Assembly (NCBI GenBank): GCA_025594325.1
Contig: JANHCV010000001.1
Location: forward strand, 3,410,001-3,474,000
Origin: Blastocladiella emersonii ATCC 22665
Lineage: Eukaryota > Blastocladiomycota > Blastocladiomycetes > Blastocladiales > Blastocladiaceae
Reading direction: 5' to 3'
DNA length: 64,000 nt
Shown here piece after piece: positions 10,254 through 21,402 of this stretch. Position 1 is the stretch's first letter. Each line of letters begins with the position of its first letter. Below the pieces are notes generated by a model, which did no database searches, was not told the origin of the DNA, and saw only the letters and a program-made list of their open reading frames with translations. Position numbers and translations under genes: made by a program.

Positions 10254-11814
10254 CTACGCGTCCCGCTTCTCTTCGCTACCCGCGGCGCCGTCCTTGGGCA
10301 CAAACGGCGCGGAGAGCTGTTGCTTGGGCGGCAGGTTCTTCGCAATGGCGGCCGCGAGCTCGCCGGCGGCCTTGGCCGAGCCGGTCTTGATCAGGTACGT
10401 GGTGAGCTTGCCGGCCTGGACCGTCGGGAACCGCACGTACTTGTCGATGACCTGGCCTGGCATGCCCGGGACGAGCGGCGCGTTGAGGAGGACCGCGTGG
10501 ACGCCGTCGGAGCGCATGACTAGATTGTGCGAGACGACGGGTGATGAGTTTTGCGCGAAAAACGGGATTAGCGACCGCAGAATGTACCGAGTCGCGCCTT
10601 GCGCACGCCGCGCTGGTCAGCGTTGACGGCAACGTTGACCTTAATGGTGCCGACGCCGCGCTCGCGGTGCTTGTCGCCCTCGACCTCGAACAGCTTGGCG
10701 CGCACAAAGTGTTCGGTCGACTCGTCCTCCTCGCCCGTCGGCACGACCTGCGGCGGGCGCGATGGAGACCGCGGCGCGGTACCGAGGGCGGGAGACTTGG
10801 CGGCGGCGGCGGCGGCGGCCTCCTCGTCCTCGTCATTCTCGCCGTCGTCGTCACCATCATCGTCGTCGCTCTTCACGTCGACAGTGGACTTGGCCGAGGA
10901 AGCACCAAAGATGGACGAGGAGGGCTGGCTGGCGAAGATGGAGGTACCGCCGCTCTGCGCCGCGAAGATGCTGGTCCCCGTTGCCGCGGCCGCAGCGGCG
11001 AACCCGCCGAATCCGGTCGCGCCCGACTTGGAGGCGAGGCTGCCGAAGCCGAGCGCGGGCGTCGAGGACGTGCTCGTCGAAGTGGTCGCGGCAAACGAGG
11101 CGAAGCCGACGACGGGGCTCGAGGTCTTGGACGGCTCGCCCGACGCGGTCGCGGGGGCAGCAGCGAACGCGCCGAAACCCGACGCCGTGCCAGCGGACGC
11201 GAACGAGCCGAAGCCGCCGAAGCCGCTCGTCGCCTTGGCGGCGGCTGCGAAACCGATCTGGAGGGGGAAATCGAGGAGTCAGCGATCACACAAGTGACAC
11301 CGTGCTGACGACGCAAGCGTACCACGGCAGGCGCGGGAACCTCCTTGACGGCCCCGCTGGCGGGCGACCCGGTCTCCTTGGGCGTGCGGTCGGCCGACTT
11401 GGCGGGGCTGCGGGACCGGGACCGCGTCTGCTCCTGCTCGGGCTGCGAGCGCGACGACGCGGTGCGCGGGCGGTCGCGATCGCGCGCCGTGGGACTCGAC
11501 GAGAGGGTCTTGATCGGCGAAGAAGAAGACGGCGCGGCGGCCTTGGTTGGCGACGCGGGCTTCGTGGGGGACGCCGGCTTCGAGGGCGACGCGGACGTGG
11601 ACGTAGACGCGACCTTGGTCGGAGTAAGCGGCTTGGCCGGCGACGACGAGTCCTTGGCGCTCGCCGTCGCGCGGCGCTTAGCGGCGGGTGCCTCCTCGCG
11701 CGCGGGCGGCGACGCGGCGCGCTTGCGCGAGGCGTCCTCGTCGCTGGCGGAGCTCGCGGGCTTGGCGGGCGACGACGAGCGCGACGCCGGGCGGGGGGTC
11801 GGGGAGCCGGCCAT
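10254..11814 (-). CDS. YRB2: Ran-binding nuclear transport factor Yrb2/RanBP3
   Basis: Three exons (11814-11323, 11257-10588, 10519-10254) join in phase to 475 residues. The N-terminal 165 residues are Ser/Pro/Lys-rich with basic clusters. A Phe-Gly region follows (GFGGFG, GFGSLASKS, SIFGASS), then an acidic stretch. The C-terminal Ran-binding domain starts near residue 337 with TGEEDES and includes RERGVGTIKVNV, ARLVMRSDGVHAVLLN and YLIKTG, in the order seen in yeast Yrb2. Family members bind Ran-GTP and Crm1 and stimulate export of cargo from the nucleus. Nup2/NUP50 also combine FG repeats with a Ran-binding domain, but the short C-terminal layout fits Yrb2 better. The 220 bp between its stop and the transposon hold nothing I recognise. 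Confidence 0.87.
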
Positions 11815-12056
11815 GGGGGTCGATGCGTGAAGTTACGTGGGCGCCGTGCTGGCGGAGATCGTCAAGGAGAGGGAGGGTGGGAGCGAGCAAGGAGGCGGAT
11901 CAGCAACTCCAACTCGCGCTCGCGACGGGCAGCGCAACGAGAACGCTCGGATTCGCGCCGCACGTGTGCTATTCACAGTATCTGCCCCTCAACCACGGCT
12001 GCCAGTTACACAAAATGCTACAGTATATCGCAGGATCCGCCCGGTCCGCCGCGCTC

Positions 12057-15000
12057 TCATGCAGCGGCGCCGCCATCACTCTTTGGCGGGACGAGGCGGT
12101 ACACGGCGCTGAGGTCGCCGTCGCCGCCGGCGCGCCAGATGTACGTCTTGACCGTGGCGAGCGTGAGCATCGGGTTGACGGGCTGCCCCGCGATGACGAG
12201 CTGGAGGTACTCCTCGACGGGCGTGCCGTGGGGCACCTTGATCCCCGTGTTGTCGAGAATGTACGACAGGATGCGGCGCACGCGCACCATGCGGTTGGCG
12301 AGCAGCCGCGAGTTGCCGCTCTCGAGGCTCGGCAGGTTCGACCCGGGCGCCGGCGCCAGGATGAACCCGATCTTGACCGGGTCCTTGCCCGGCGCCACGT
12401 CGCGCAGCAGCACGTCCAGGAGCCACTCGGGCGCCTCGGCCTGCACCGCCGCCGCGTCCAAGGCCGTCGACCCGACCGTCCCCGCCCACCGCGACACGCT
12501 GCTACACGCGTCCGCCTCGTCCTCGGTGATCGCCAGCACCGTGCTGTTCGGGATCGGCACCGGCGCGGGCTGGCCCGGAGGACCGGCCGCGGTAGGTGCT
12601 GCTGCTGAAGCGGCGGCGGTTGACTTGGCGGCAGCGGCTGCCCCGCTCGAGGATCCCGTCGCCGTGCTGGTGGTGCCGGTGACGCTCGATGAGCCGAGCG
12701 TCGGAAGCTTGCCCTGGACGAGCGGGATCGACGACGGCTTGGGTGGTGTTGAGGCCGCTCCCGCCGCCGCTGCGGCCGCGCTGGACGCAGCTGCTGCCGC
12801 GGGCACGTCCTCGAGACTCGCCTTGGACAGCCGCTTGAGCGAGATGCGGCGCAGCCGGCTGACGAGCGACTGCGACCGGGACCGGGACCGCGACCGCGTC
12901 CCCTGCTCGCTCCCCGCGGTCGACGCGAGATCCGTCGTCGAGCCCGGCGTGCTGGGCAGCGACGTCGCTGACGAGTTGGCCGACGGGGTACCGGGCGTCA
13001 CCGGCCGCGTTTCGGACCGGCCGCGCGACGTGCTGGACTCGCCGTCGTCGCGGGCGCCGAGCGCGCTGGTCGAGCTGCGGTCGTCGTCCTCGTCGTCGGC
13101 CGCCGCGCTCGGCGGCTGGTTGTAGTCGCCGACGGGGCCCGCGGTCGCCGACGGCGTTGGCGGGGGCTCGATGATCGGGACTCGCGGCACGGGCGGAACC
13201 GGGGGCACGGCGGCGCCGTGGCCGAGCGTGAGCGACGACGAGGAGGGCGCCGCGGCAATCGAGGCCGAGTCGGGCGAGATCTCGGGCGGGCGGTTGCACA
13301 CGTGGTTGACGAGGTGGCGGAACAGCGATACGAGGACCCACCGGCCGACGTTGGTGCGCTGGTCGGCCTGGAACTCGAGCCCGTCGACGCCGGCCTCGTC
13401 GAGGTACATCTCGGCGTCAAAGCACCGCATCTCGTTGAGCTGCACCGACAGCGTGCCGATCTTGGTGTCGACGGCGCACCAGTTGACGCCGTACTCGGGC
13501 GTGTTGATCTCGGCCCGCACCGCGTCAAAGTCGGTCCGCCCGTAGCTCCGGATCCGGATGCAACGGACAATGTCCCACAGCTCCACGTTGCCCGCCGTGT
13601 CCAGCGTCAGCACGTGCCGCTTGTTGGACAGCAGCGAGTGCTTGATGAGCCCGTGCTCGCCGCGCATCTCGATCGCTGGCGACGTGCGCAGCACGCGGAT
13701 CCCGTTCTCCGAGTCGTCGCACGACTCGGTCGTGTTGCCGTTGGTGGCGGTACCGCCGCCGGCAATGGACGGGAACTCCTCGTGGTGCTGCTGCTGTCCC
13801 GCAGCCGCCGATGGGGCAGCTGGAGCGACGTCGGGCACGAGCGGTGCCATGGGCTGCTGCCGGAGCGGCGAGAGCGGCATGACGACGACGCTGGTGCACT
13901 CGGGGTCCACGTCGTCCTCGTCGCCCGTGGAGAGGATCGGGTGCACCTTGGACCACTCGTCGTCGGTCACGTCGCGCCACCCGCGGATCGCCGACGCCGA
14001 GGTGCCGGCAAACACGAGGCCGCGGTGGTGCGCGACGTGGTGGATGCCAGCTCCGTGGGGCTCACGGAACAGCGGGACCGAGCGGCCGACGGGTTCGCCG
14101 TCGGCGGTGGCGCACGCGTAGTCGACGCGCGTGTGGAACACGGTGCCGTCGCGGCCGCCCGAGTAGAAGGTGGACGTGTCGCCGGCGAGCGCCCACACGC
14201 TGTCCGAGTGGTGCGTGAAGGTGGCGACGCAGCGGTTCGTGAGCAGGCTCCACAGCTTGACGGTGGCGTCGCTCGACGCCGAGAGCACTGAGCGGCCGTC
14301 CTCGGACAGCAGCAGCGCGCGGACGTGGTCCGTGTGGCCGACGAGCTGGCCGATCTTGCGCTGCGAGCGCGGGTCCCACAGCCGGATCAGCTTGTCGGGC
14401 GAGCCCGACACGACGAGCGAGCCCGACGCGTGCGTGCTCAGGGTATAGATGGACTGCTTGGGCGTCGAGTCGGGGAGCGATACTACACTCATGCAAGATG
14501 GCTCGTTAGCGACTTCCTGAGGGGGCATCCAGCGATGGAACCGTACGCCATGAGACGAGACCGCGCGTCTCGCGCCCGAGGTCCCAGATACCGATCCGGC
14601 GGTCGAGGCCGCCACTCGCCATCCACTGGTTGCCGGACGCGTACGAGAGACACTTGACGTAGTCGTTGTGGTGGCCGAGAATGTGGCCGGTGGCCGTCAG
14701 CGGCAGCTCCGACGCGTCGGCATCGGTGCGCACGCGCCACAGGCGAACAGACCGGTCGTTGGACGCGGAGATGACTACATGGGCGAGAGAACGTCGTTAG
14801 ATCGCTCCAGCATCGGCGAGACCGTCCGTGCAGGCCGTACCGCATGGGATCCCGGACGGCAAGGTCGGCGCAGCCACGTCGTTGACCCAGTCCATGTGCC
14901 CGCGCAGCACGAGCGACGGCCGGAGCGTAGCGGGCGCGGCAGGCTTGGCCTCAGCGCCCGGCTGGCCAGCGGTCGAGGCCGGAGCAGCCGGCGCAGCGTC

Positions 15001-15261
15001 GGGCGCGGACGAGAAGGATCCGAGGTCCCACCCGAGCACGGCGCCGTCACGGCTGGCCGAGAGCAGCGTAGCGGGCTCTGATGATCCCGATGACGGTCCC
15101 ACGGCCCACGGCGCAACGGCGAACGCGTTGATGCCGAGCCGATGCGCGGGCGTGTCGTCGGGCCCGGTCGCCAGCGGCAGCGAGTAGGCGATCCGCCTCG
15201 TGGTCTTGGTCGGCGGTCCGCGACCGGGCGAGCCGTCCGAGGCGGTTGATGCATTGGCCAT
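12057..15261 (-). CDS. WDR48: WDR48/UAF1-type WD40 protein
   Basis: Three exons (15261-14841, 14774-14547, 14482-12057) join in phase to 1,024 residues. WD40 repeats fill roughly the first 400 residues. Diagnostic pieces are HMDWVNDV, HHNDYVKCLSYA, GGLDRRIGIWDL, HASGSLVVSGSPDKLIRLWD, HTDHVRALLL and YSGGRDGTV, in the same order as human WDR48. The middle is a long low-complexity Ser/Pro/Ala region. The C-terminus is a ubiquitin-like/DUF3337-type domain with RVRRILSYILDNTGIKVP. The family activates ubiquitin-specific proteases (USP1, USP12 and USP46 in animals). The start at 15261 gives a short leader before the first repeat. It is divergent from the left ECH1 copy. Confidence 0.9.
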
Positions 15262-15595
15262 GGCGGCGAGGGTTCGTGCGAGTGATCGGCGGCGAACGAG
15301 GCGTTGATTCGTAGCAGGTTCTGGTGGTGGAAGAGCGCGGGCGCGCAACGGAGCGGGCCGCGAACAGACTTTAGTTGGCGTCGCAGGGTGCCACAGCTGA
15401 CGAGGCAACCCAGCGGTTTGGGGAGGAGAAGAAGCCAGCGAGGCGAGGCGGCCGCGGTGGCGCTGCGCGACGGCGTGGGTCCTGCCCACGTGGCTTGCGC
15501 CGCGACCGGCGATGGCCATGCGGGCGCCGTCCCGAAGTTCCCGAGCGGCGCGCTCTCTCTCTCCCTCGGCTCGCGACCCTCACCACGGCAAACAA
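15262..15595. promoter_or_regulatory. Divergent promoter region WDR48 / ECH1 (left copy)
   Basis: The 334 bp between two divergent start codons must hold both promoters. The inverted-repeat arm begins inside it at 15574, only 22 bp before the ECH1 ATG. No specific element was recognised. Confidence 0.5.
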
Positions 15596-16501
15596 ATGAA
15601 CCCCTCAGAGAAGCTGGCCTTTGCGCGGGACTACCGCTACCTGTCGGTGAAGGTGCCGCGGGAGCACGTAGCGCTGGTGGTGCTGGACCGCGCGGGCAAG
15701 CTCAACACCATGGACGACGGCTTCTTCCGCGAGTTCCACGACTGCTTCACGCAGCTTGGGGACGACCCCGAGGTCCGCGCCGTGGTGCTGGCGTCGGCGA
15801 GCGACACGGTGTTCACGGCGGGGCTCGACCTCAAGGCGGTCATGGCGGGCATGGTGCCCTCTCCCAGTAACAGTAACGATCCGGCGGAAGAGGGACCGGA
15901 CGTGGCGCGCACGGGCCTGTACCTCATGTCGCTGATTGACCGGTGGCAGCGCGCCTTCACGGCCATGGAGACGTGCCGGGTCCCCGTGATTGCGGCGGTG
16001 CACGGCGCGTGCGTGGGCGGTGGGATCGACCTGATCACGGCGGCCGACATTCGCGTGTGCTCTCCCGCAACGACATTCAGCGTCAAGGAGGTGGACCTGT
16101 CCATGGCGGCGGACCTCGGCACGCTGCAGCGGCTGCCCAAGATTGTCGGCAACCAGTCGCTGGTGCGCGAGTGGTGCTACACGGGGCGCACGGTGACGGC
16201 GGCCGAGGCGCTGGCGGCGGGGCTGGTGAGCCACGTCGTTCCCGTGTCCAAGGATGGCGGGGTATCGCCGCGCGAGGCGGTACTCGGGCACGCGCTCAAG
16301 CTGGCGGCGACGATTGCGCGCAAGAGCCCCGTGGCGACGGTCGGGATCAAGCGCACGCTCGTGTACGCGCGCGACCACACGGTGGACGACGGGCTGCAGC
16401 AGGTGGCCATGTGGAACTCGAGCCAGATCCAGGCGCGCGACCTCATGGCGTCGGCGGCGGCGATTCTGGGCAAGACGACGCCCAAGTTTCCCAAGCTGTG
16501 A
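15596..16501 (+). CDS. ECH1: Delta(3,5)-delta(2,4)-dienoyl-CoA isomerase, left copy
   Basis: A single exon encodes 301 residues of the crotonase fold. The oxyanion-hole and active-site blocks are visible: GACVGGGIDL, SVKEVDLSMAADLGTLQRLP and IVGNQSLV. Asp145, Glu165 and Asp173 have the same spacing as the three catalytic acids of rat ECH1, which separates this enzyme from ordinary enoyl-CoA hydratases. The role is beta-oxidation of unsaturated fatty acids with odd-numbered double bonds. The C-terminus is PKL, a weak variant of the SKL peroxisomal signal; no clear mitochondrial presequence is seen. The ATG is only 22 bp inside the inverted-repeat edge, so this copy has the WDR48-side promoter. 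An identical copy lies at 27229-28134. Confidence 0.92.
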   Translation: MNPSEKLAFARDYRYLSVKVPREHVALVVLDRAGKLNTMDDGFFREFHDCFTQLGDDPEVRAVVLASASDTVFTAGLDLKAVMAGMVPSPSNSNDPAEEGPDVARTGLYLMSLIDRWQRAFTAMETCRVPVIAAVHGACVGGGIDLITAADIRVCSPATTFSVKEVDLSMAADLGTLQRLPKIVGNQSLVREWCYTGRTVTAAEALAAGLVSHVVPVSKDGGVSPREAVLGHALKLAATIARKSPVATVGIKRTLVYARDHTVDDGLQQVAMWNSSQIQARDLMASAAAILGKTTPKFPKL

Positions 16502-16762
16502 AATGTTTGAGGGGTGGCGGCGCGTGCTGTGCGCGCCGTGGTTCTCTCATTCTATACATTCATGTGTCGATATGCTTCCTCACTCGATGCGCGCGCGTGT
16601 GTGCGACGACGGCGACGGCCTCTATGCGCGTACGAGCGCTGCTATTCGGCTAGAACCCTCACGACGAGAGGATTGTTTGGAGAACACGCCGCGTGAGATG
16701 CGCCGCGACCTCGTAACGATTCTATACACCCTGATCTATCCTCTTGCATTCGGACGCCGCGA
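16502..16762. other. Convergent intergenic region ECH1/SVIP, left arm
   Basis: About 260 bp lie between the converging ends of ECH1 and the SVIP-like gene. It is mirrored at 26968-27228. I see no further gene. Confidence 0.5.
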
Positions 16763-17266
16763 CTACGAGACGGTCCACTACGAGCAGGCGAGTAATAGTC
16801 AGGCTAGGCGCTCCCGAGTGGTAACAGCGAGGCAATCGTACGTTGAGAGCGTTGCCGTTGGCGCGGTTGGCCTTGGCGACCTCTTGCTCGCGCAGCTCGC
16901 GGTCGCTCAGCTGCCGCGTGCGCTCGAGCTGCGACGCGAGGGCACCGCCGCCGTTCTGGATGCCGCGCTGGGTGTTCTACGGGAACGACTCGAGTGTGAG
17001 TCGGCAACGAGGGTCGTTGCGAGCGAAGCAGGAGGGCGGACCCCAGCGAGCCTCCGCTCGGCCGCCTCGGCGCGTATCCGGCGAGCCTCTTCGTCAGACG
17101 CCGCAGCAGCGCTAGAGGGCGAGGTTGTGTTCACGGCCGCCTGCGGCTCTGGCCGCCGAGTGGGCTGCATCTCCATCGGCCGCGGCGCCGCGGACCCCGA
17201 ACCGCTCCCGAGTCGCTGGCCGCCGCCGCCGCCGCCCTTGGTCGGTTTACCAAAGCAGTTTCCCAT
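16763..17266 (-). CDS. SVIP: SVIP-like small p97/VCP-interacting protein, left copy
   Basis: Exons 17266-17042, 16976-16842 and 16777-16763 give 124 residues. The N-terminus MGNCFGKP has Gly2 for myristoylation and Cys4 for palmitoylation, as in animal SVIP. A helix EEARRIRAEAAERR at about residues 58-71 matches the VCP-interacting motif region (compare AEAAERR in human SVIP). The last exon is only 15 bp and encodes WTVS before the stop, the same four residues that end human SVIP. The family is a membrane-anchored inhibitor or adaptor of p97/Cdc48 in ER-associated degradation. The donor of intron 1 (GTCCG at 17041) is less typical, so that boundary is less sure. An identical copy lies at 26464-26967. 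Confidence 0.8.
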
Positions 17267-17606
17267 TGCGATAAGTTGCTGCTAGCGTTTACGATGCATG
17301 GAATTGTTGAGGGGGAGCAGAGTCGGCGTCCATCGGCTGAAACAGCAGCGTGGGCCCACCGGCCGACCGACCTGGCTGCCGACCCGGCGACCACCGACCT
17401 CCGCCACCCTCGGACGCGGCGCGCCACACGCGGACGCGACGCGGATTCGATGATCCAACCACACAAATACGACGTAACGCTCGGCACGAAAGAGATTGAG
17501 AGTAGGATATACATGTATGGAGACTAGGACAACGAGACAAAAGAACAAACGAGGGTCGAAAGGAGCGCACCGACCGCGCTCCGCACCAGCAACCCGCAAA
17601 AACAGC
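17267..17606. other. Intergenic region between SVIP and 2OG oxygenase, left arm
   Basis: About 340 bp separate the SVIP start from the oxygenase stop, both on the minus strand. It should contain the SVIP promoter and oxygenase 3' end. It is mirrored at 26124-26463. No other feature is seen. Confidence 0.5.
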
Positions 17607-18692
17607 CTACTGGGACGGCTTGCCGGAGCCCTCGGCGAGCGAGATCAGCTCGAGCTCCTTGCGCACGTACTCGCCGCAGTCGACGGCCGGGTACGCGGCG
17701 TTGCGCTCGGGCTCGTCAAACGGACCGGTCGGCTTGAGGACCACGTCGGACGCAATGTGGTAGAAGAGCGTCGACGACACGCGCCACAGCGAGCGGCCGG
17801 CGGCCTTGGCGCGCTCGGCGGCCTCGATCGTCTTCTCGTTGACAATCACCTCGTGGTACCCGGCGAGGACGGCGCCGCCCGTGAGCCACTCGAGCTCCTT
17901 GCCCGCCTGGACGAGCAGGCAGCCGTCGGGGACGGCCACAGACATCTTGATGCCGCTGTTGCGGGCCCAGACGTGGAGCCCGGGGTACCGGGACTTGCCG
18001 TGGATGGTCAGGAAGTTGAGATCGTAGTGGAAACCAGCGAAGACGGTGTTGAGCTGGTTGAAGCGGCAGAGATCCGAACCCGTCGGGGCCAGGAGGTGCG
18101 GGCCGAACTTGGCCTTGTTGACAAAGTCCTTGGCGTCGGCGTAGCCGAGGCCGACGGCGGCCACCTCGGCGACCATCTCGACGGCGTCGTGCAGCTGCTG
18201 GCCGTACGTGTCCATGACCGAGAGCCACTTGTCGGCAAACTTGGCGGGCACGACGGGCGCCGTGTTGAGCTGCGGGTACTTGGACTCGGTCGGGACGGGG
18301 CCAATGCGGTGGAAGAAGCGCCACTTGGGGTCGGCGCCGGTCCACTGCACGGGCTTATCCTCGGCGGGCAGGTCCTCGAGGATCTTCTGGCACTTGGGGT
18401 CGCGGAAGCAGCACGGCTCCTCGACAAACTCGGGCGTGGCGCCAATCTGGTAGTTGAGCTCGGGGCGCACGTCGGCCATCTTGGCGTCGAGCGGCTGCTC
18501 AAAGTACTGCTCCATCATGTCGAGGAACTCGCCGTTGGCGCCCTCGGGCACGCGCGGGTCGCGCACGAGCAGCGCGCCGTACGACTTGAGCGCGTCGGCG
18601 GCCTTGGCGGCCTCGGCCTTGGCGGCGGCCGACGTCGGGTCGGCCATGTAGACGGCGAGGTCGACGACGGGGAGGGCGAGCGGGACCACCAT
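17607..18692 (-). CDS. 2-oxoglutarate/Fe(II) dioxygenase (IPNS-like), left copy
   Basis: A single exon encodes 361 residues of the isopenicillin-N-synthase-like dioxygenase fold. The iron ligands appear as His222-x-Asp224 in FHYDLNFL and His280 in GYHEVIV. The 2-oxoglutarate-binding R-x-S is at Arg304 in WRVSSTLFYH. RYPGLHVWARNSG matches the strand that usually follows the first ligands in this family. Members hydroxylate or desaturate small molecules; the substrate here is unknown. The start ATG sits in an ACC-ATG-G context and is the first methionine of the conserved region. There is no signal peptide. An identical copy lies at 25038-26123. Confidence 0.85.
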   Translation of the reverse strand: MVVPLALPVVDLAVYMADPTSAAAKAEAAKAADALKSYGALLVRDPRVPEGANGEFLDMMEQYFEQPLDAKMADVRPELNYQIGATPEFVEEPCCFRDPKCQKILEDLPAEDKPVQWTGADPKWRFFHRIGPVPTESKYPQLNTAPVVPAKFADKWLSVMDTYGQQLHDAVEMVAEVAAVGLGYADAKDFVNKAKFGPHLLAPTGSDLCRFNQLNTVFAGFHYDLNFLTIHGKSRYPGLHVWARNSGIKMSVAVPDGCLLVQAGKELEWLTGGAVLAGYHEVIVNEKTIEAAERAKAAGRSLWRVSSTLFYHIASDVVLKPTGPFDEPERNAAYPAVDCGEYVRKELELISLAEGSGKPSQ

Positions 18693-20086
18693 GGTGTGTG
18701 TGTTGATGCGTTGCAGGTGGAGAGTATGTTGCGTTGCGTGGGCAGCAGCAAGAGAGCGAGGGCGTGTGCGGGGGTCCGCCCGCCTTTTGTAGGCTCGGGC
18801 GGCGGCGGCGGCGGGTCGGACAGGGACGCTTGCGCGCACAAGCACACTTCATGCGCTCGCCACGGCTGCCGCAGTGCGTGCACGAACACATTGGCTGGGA
18901 TTGGGCGAATGACGTGGGATGACTGCCCGCGCAACAACGGAGGAGGTCGGGCGATCCGAAGCGAGGCGAAACCGGGCCGGGCCCCACGCGGCCGGCGGCG
19001 CGTGCTGATTGGTCGCACTCGGCGCTAAGGCTCGAGCGTTAGCCTTGTTGTTCCCGTTTAGCGCGCAGCCCACCCGAACGCTCGCTCGCTCAAGCGCCAC
19101 GCACGCGCTCTTGTCGTTCTGCCGCTCGTCTGTCCGTCCGTGCTGCTAGATGCGTGAGATCGGACACGCGCTCGCGTACGTGTGCGCGACCAGGTCCGCT
19201 GAGCTTCCGCTTCCGGCGCGTCGTACCTCGCGCCGTCTGCTCGCTGACGACTGCTCTCTGATTCTTTGACGCAACGCACGAGTGCTGATGCTGGCTCGCG
19301 TATCATGGGCGCGAGGGTGAGGGTGCGTGGCTCGCTGTCCGTCTAGCATCACTAGTCCGATCAGATCGCTCTTCTTCACTGTAGTGTCGGACACGCTCGC
19401 GCGGTTGGACGTCGAGCGCTCCCGCAACTAGCTTTGTTCGAATACCTTGGTTGTTGAGGAGACGGAGGGAAGCGAGGGTCAAGAGGGAGTTGAGGTGCAA
19501 AGCTCGCGCCGCATGCAACTCCCGCTACGGCAATCCATCGGACTCTCCGTGCATCGATATGCAGGATCTTCTTAAACCTTGGGATCAGCGACGTTTTGTG
19601 CGACTCGGCCATGGGCCCCCCCGAGAAGCGCGCTCTTGGCTCGCGAGACGTCACGTCACGTGGTGGCGCAACGCGTCCATCAACGCGGCCATCAATGCGC
19701 TGAGCGAGGCGGCCATCCTGACTATCGCAGTGTGAAGTCTGGTCGTAACACCTAGAGTAAGCGCGCGCTGACTGGCAGTTCATGCAAGCTTTGCCATCGT
19801 GTACTGGTGGCTTGATCGCTCGCACGACGTTCTTCCAGCCTGCGGTCCGTTGACAGGGAAAGACGTGTCGCCACTACAGCGCCAAAATGAGAAATGGTTC
19901 ATGTATATACCTCTCTTCTATCGATGATATGGCAGCAGCTACGTGGACAAAACGAGAGTCGGATCGGTGAGCGCAGCACAAAGGGCAGGCGCAGGGCAAC
20001 CAAGCCTGACACGCAGGGCCGCACTTGGGACACTTGCTGGTCCCGTGGACATTGGAGTAGCAGCTTGTACACACTGGGGCCCTGTG
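18693..20086. other. Non-coding or unrecognised stretch, left arm
   Basis: Upstream of the oxygenase there are about 1.4 kb without a recognisable gene. The part next to 18692 is presumably its promoter. Open frames of 60-150 codons occur on both strands, including a Cys-rich one at 19874-20074 (CTSCYSNVHGTSKCPKCG), but none has a family match I know. It is mirrored at 23644-25037. Confidence 0.4.
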
Positions 20087-20614
20087 CTACATACAGGTGA
20101 GCTGTTTCACGCCCAACTTCTCGATCTCAAGCATCCGTAGACGGTGGCGCTCGTTCTCCTCCCGCGAACATGCAAGGACTTGCTTGATCCGAGCCTGTAA
20201 GGCCAATGCCTTGTGGATTGCGAGTGTCAGGGACCACTCAAGGTCTGCGTTCGAGGACCGGGTCTGAGGCGACACGAACGACACGGCGAGCAGGGATGGA
20301 AGCAAGCCCTCGAGTGCATCGATGAGTTTTGTTAGGTTCTCCTGCGAGTTTGAGGGGAGGAAACTGCCAGGCCCCTTGGCGCCGCCGCACTGAGCGTGAT
20401 TACCTACCTCGCAGGCAAATTTCGACAAGTGGCGGAGGTCGCTCATCTTGACAAAGGTTACGTCCGCACGCGATAGCCCCGCCTTCTGCAGGACAATGTT
20501 GTGCACGACACGAGGCGGGCGTGCGAGACCGTGGTCGTGGCCAGCCGAGGCATTTGACAGAGGAAGTGGCGAAGACATGCGCCTTGTTGCCGGAGTAGTG
20601 CTACACTCGCACAT
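20087..20614 (-). CDS. Unrecognised 175-codon open frame, left copy
   Basis: The frame encodes a soluble, helical product with a charged C-terminal helix (SREENERHRLRMLEIEK). A Cys-rich segment with several C-x2-C pairs follows directly downstream in another reading (19874-20080), so this could be one degraded or spliced gene. Its position beside copia debris makes a transposon origin possible. There is no function I can support. It is identical to 23116-23643. Confidence 0.3.
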   Translation of the reverse strand: MCECSTTPATRRMSSPLPLSNASAGHDHGLARPPRVVHNIVLQKAGLSRADVTFVKMSDLRHLSKFACEVGNHAQCGGAKGPGSFLPSNSQENLTKLIDALEGLLPSLLAVSFVSPQTRSSNADLEWSLTLAIHKALALQARIKQVLACSREENERHRLRMLEIEKLGVKQLTCM

Positions 20615-20886
20615 CTCGTGAGTAGTGCTTGGGCGTAGACGCGAGGGCGTTCCTCAAGCGCTGCGGTGACTCGCAGCGCAGTGCACACCGGCTGGTAAGT
20701 GACGGACGCACACTTTTGCAGAATGTAAATGCACCAGTCGTTAGCGCTGGCGACGATCCCGCTCTGTATGAGGGTTGCAGCGAGCTGGATCTACTACTCG
20801 TGGTCGGCCTAGCGCAGACTGTACAGCAACCTCTTGAGCTAGAACATGGCCCTCCTTGACGTCCATGCCCACGGACACGCGCGTAA

Positions 20887-21402
20887 TTACACGCATTTCA
20901 AGCGCGCGTGGACGTACGAGCTCGTCCCGTCGAGAGAGTGGACGGGCAGGCTCTTCGCGGCGGCGCTGGCGAACAACGTGCGCGCGGAACCGTGGGCGAC
21001 GGCGGCCGCGAATGTGGCATTCAAGTCGCGGACCACGATCTGTTTGTTACGGTGCGCGGCGAGACGCGCCTTGAAGCGGGTCATCTCGCCCTCACTGTTG
21101 CACTTGAGCGTGAACACAAACATGGCCCTGATGACAAGGGCTTCGCGGACGAAACACGCGGCCGTGGACCCATACAGCCGGAACGCATTGGGGAGGTTGA
21201 CGGCGGTAGCGATCGACGCACGGGTCTTGACGGCCACGTCCTCCACCAGCCGCTCGATGCGCCCGGTTGTGTAGTGGTTGCCTAGTGGAGAGAAGTGCAA
21301 CTGAATGCCCTTGACGGCGGCCCACTCGGTGAACGTGTTGTCCTTGAACACGTCGCCGTTGCAGCTGGTCTGATTCACGGGGACATTACATTTATTATTC
21401 AT
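20887..21402 (-). pseudogene. Ty1/copia pol fragment (integrase fused to RT), left copy
   Basis: A 171-codon frame reads first as a copia integrase core end (FTEWAAVKGIQLHFSP and IERLVEDVA, compare the usual FxxFCxxxGIxHxxSxP and AERxNRT pattern). It then reads as the start of a copia reverse transcriptase (MTRFKARLAAHRNKQ and LPVHSLDGTSS, the motif A region). The 200 or so residues normally between these parts are missing, so a deletion has fused them. No gag, protease, RNase H or long terminal repeats were found nearby. It is identical to 22328-22843. Confidence 0.7.

Noticed and set aside
10762-13125. 787-codon plus-strand frame across YRB2 and WDR48
   Set aside because: Arg/Ser-rich reverse-strand shadow of two well-supported genes on the minus strand.
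17496-19028. 510-codon open frame antisense to the 2OG oxygenase (also 24702-26234 in the other arm)
   Set aside because: It is the GC-driven shadow of a conserved single-exon enzyme; composition is Leu/Gly/Arg-biased and no family features are present.
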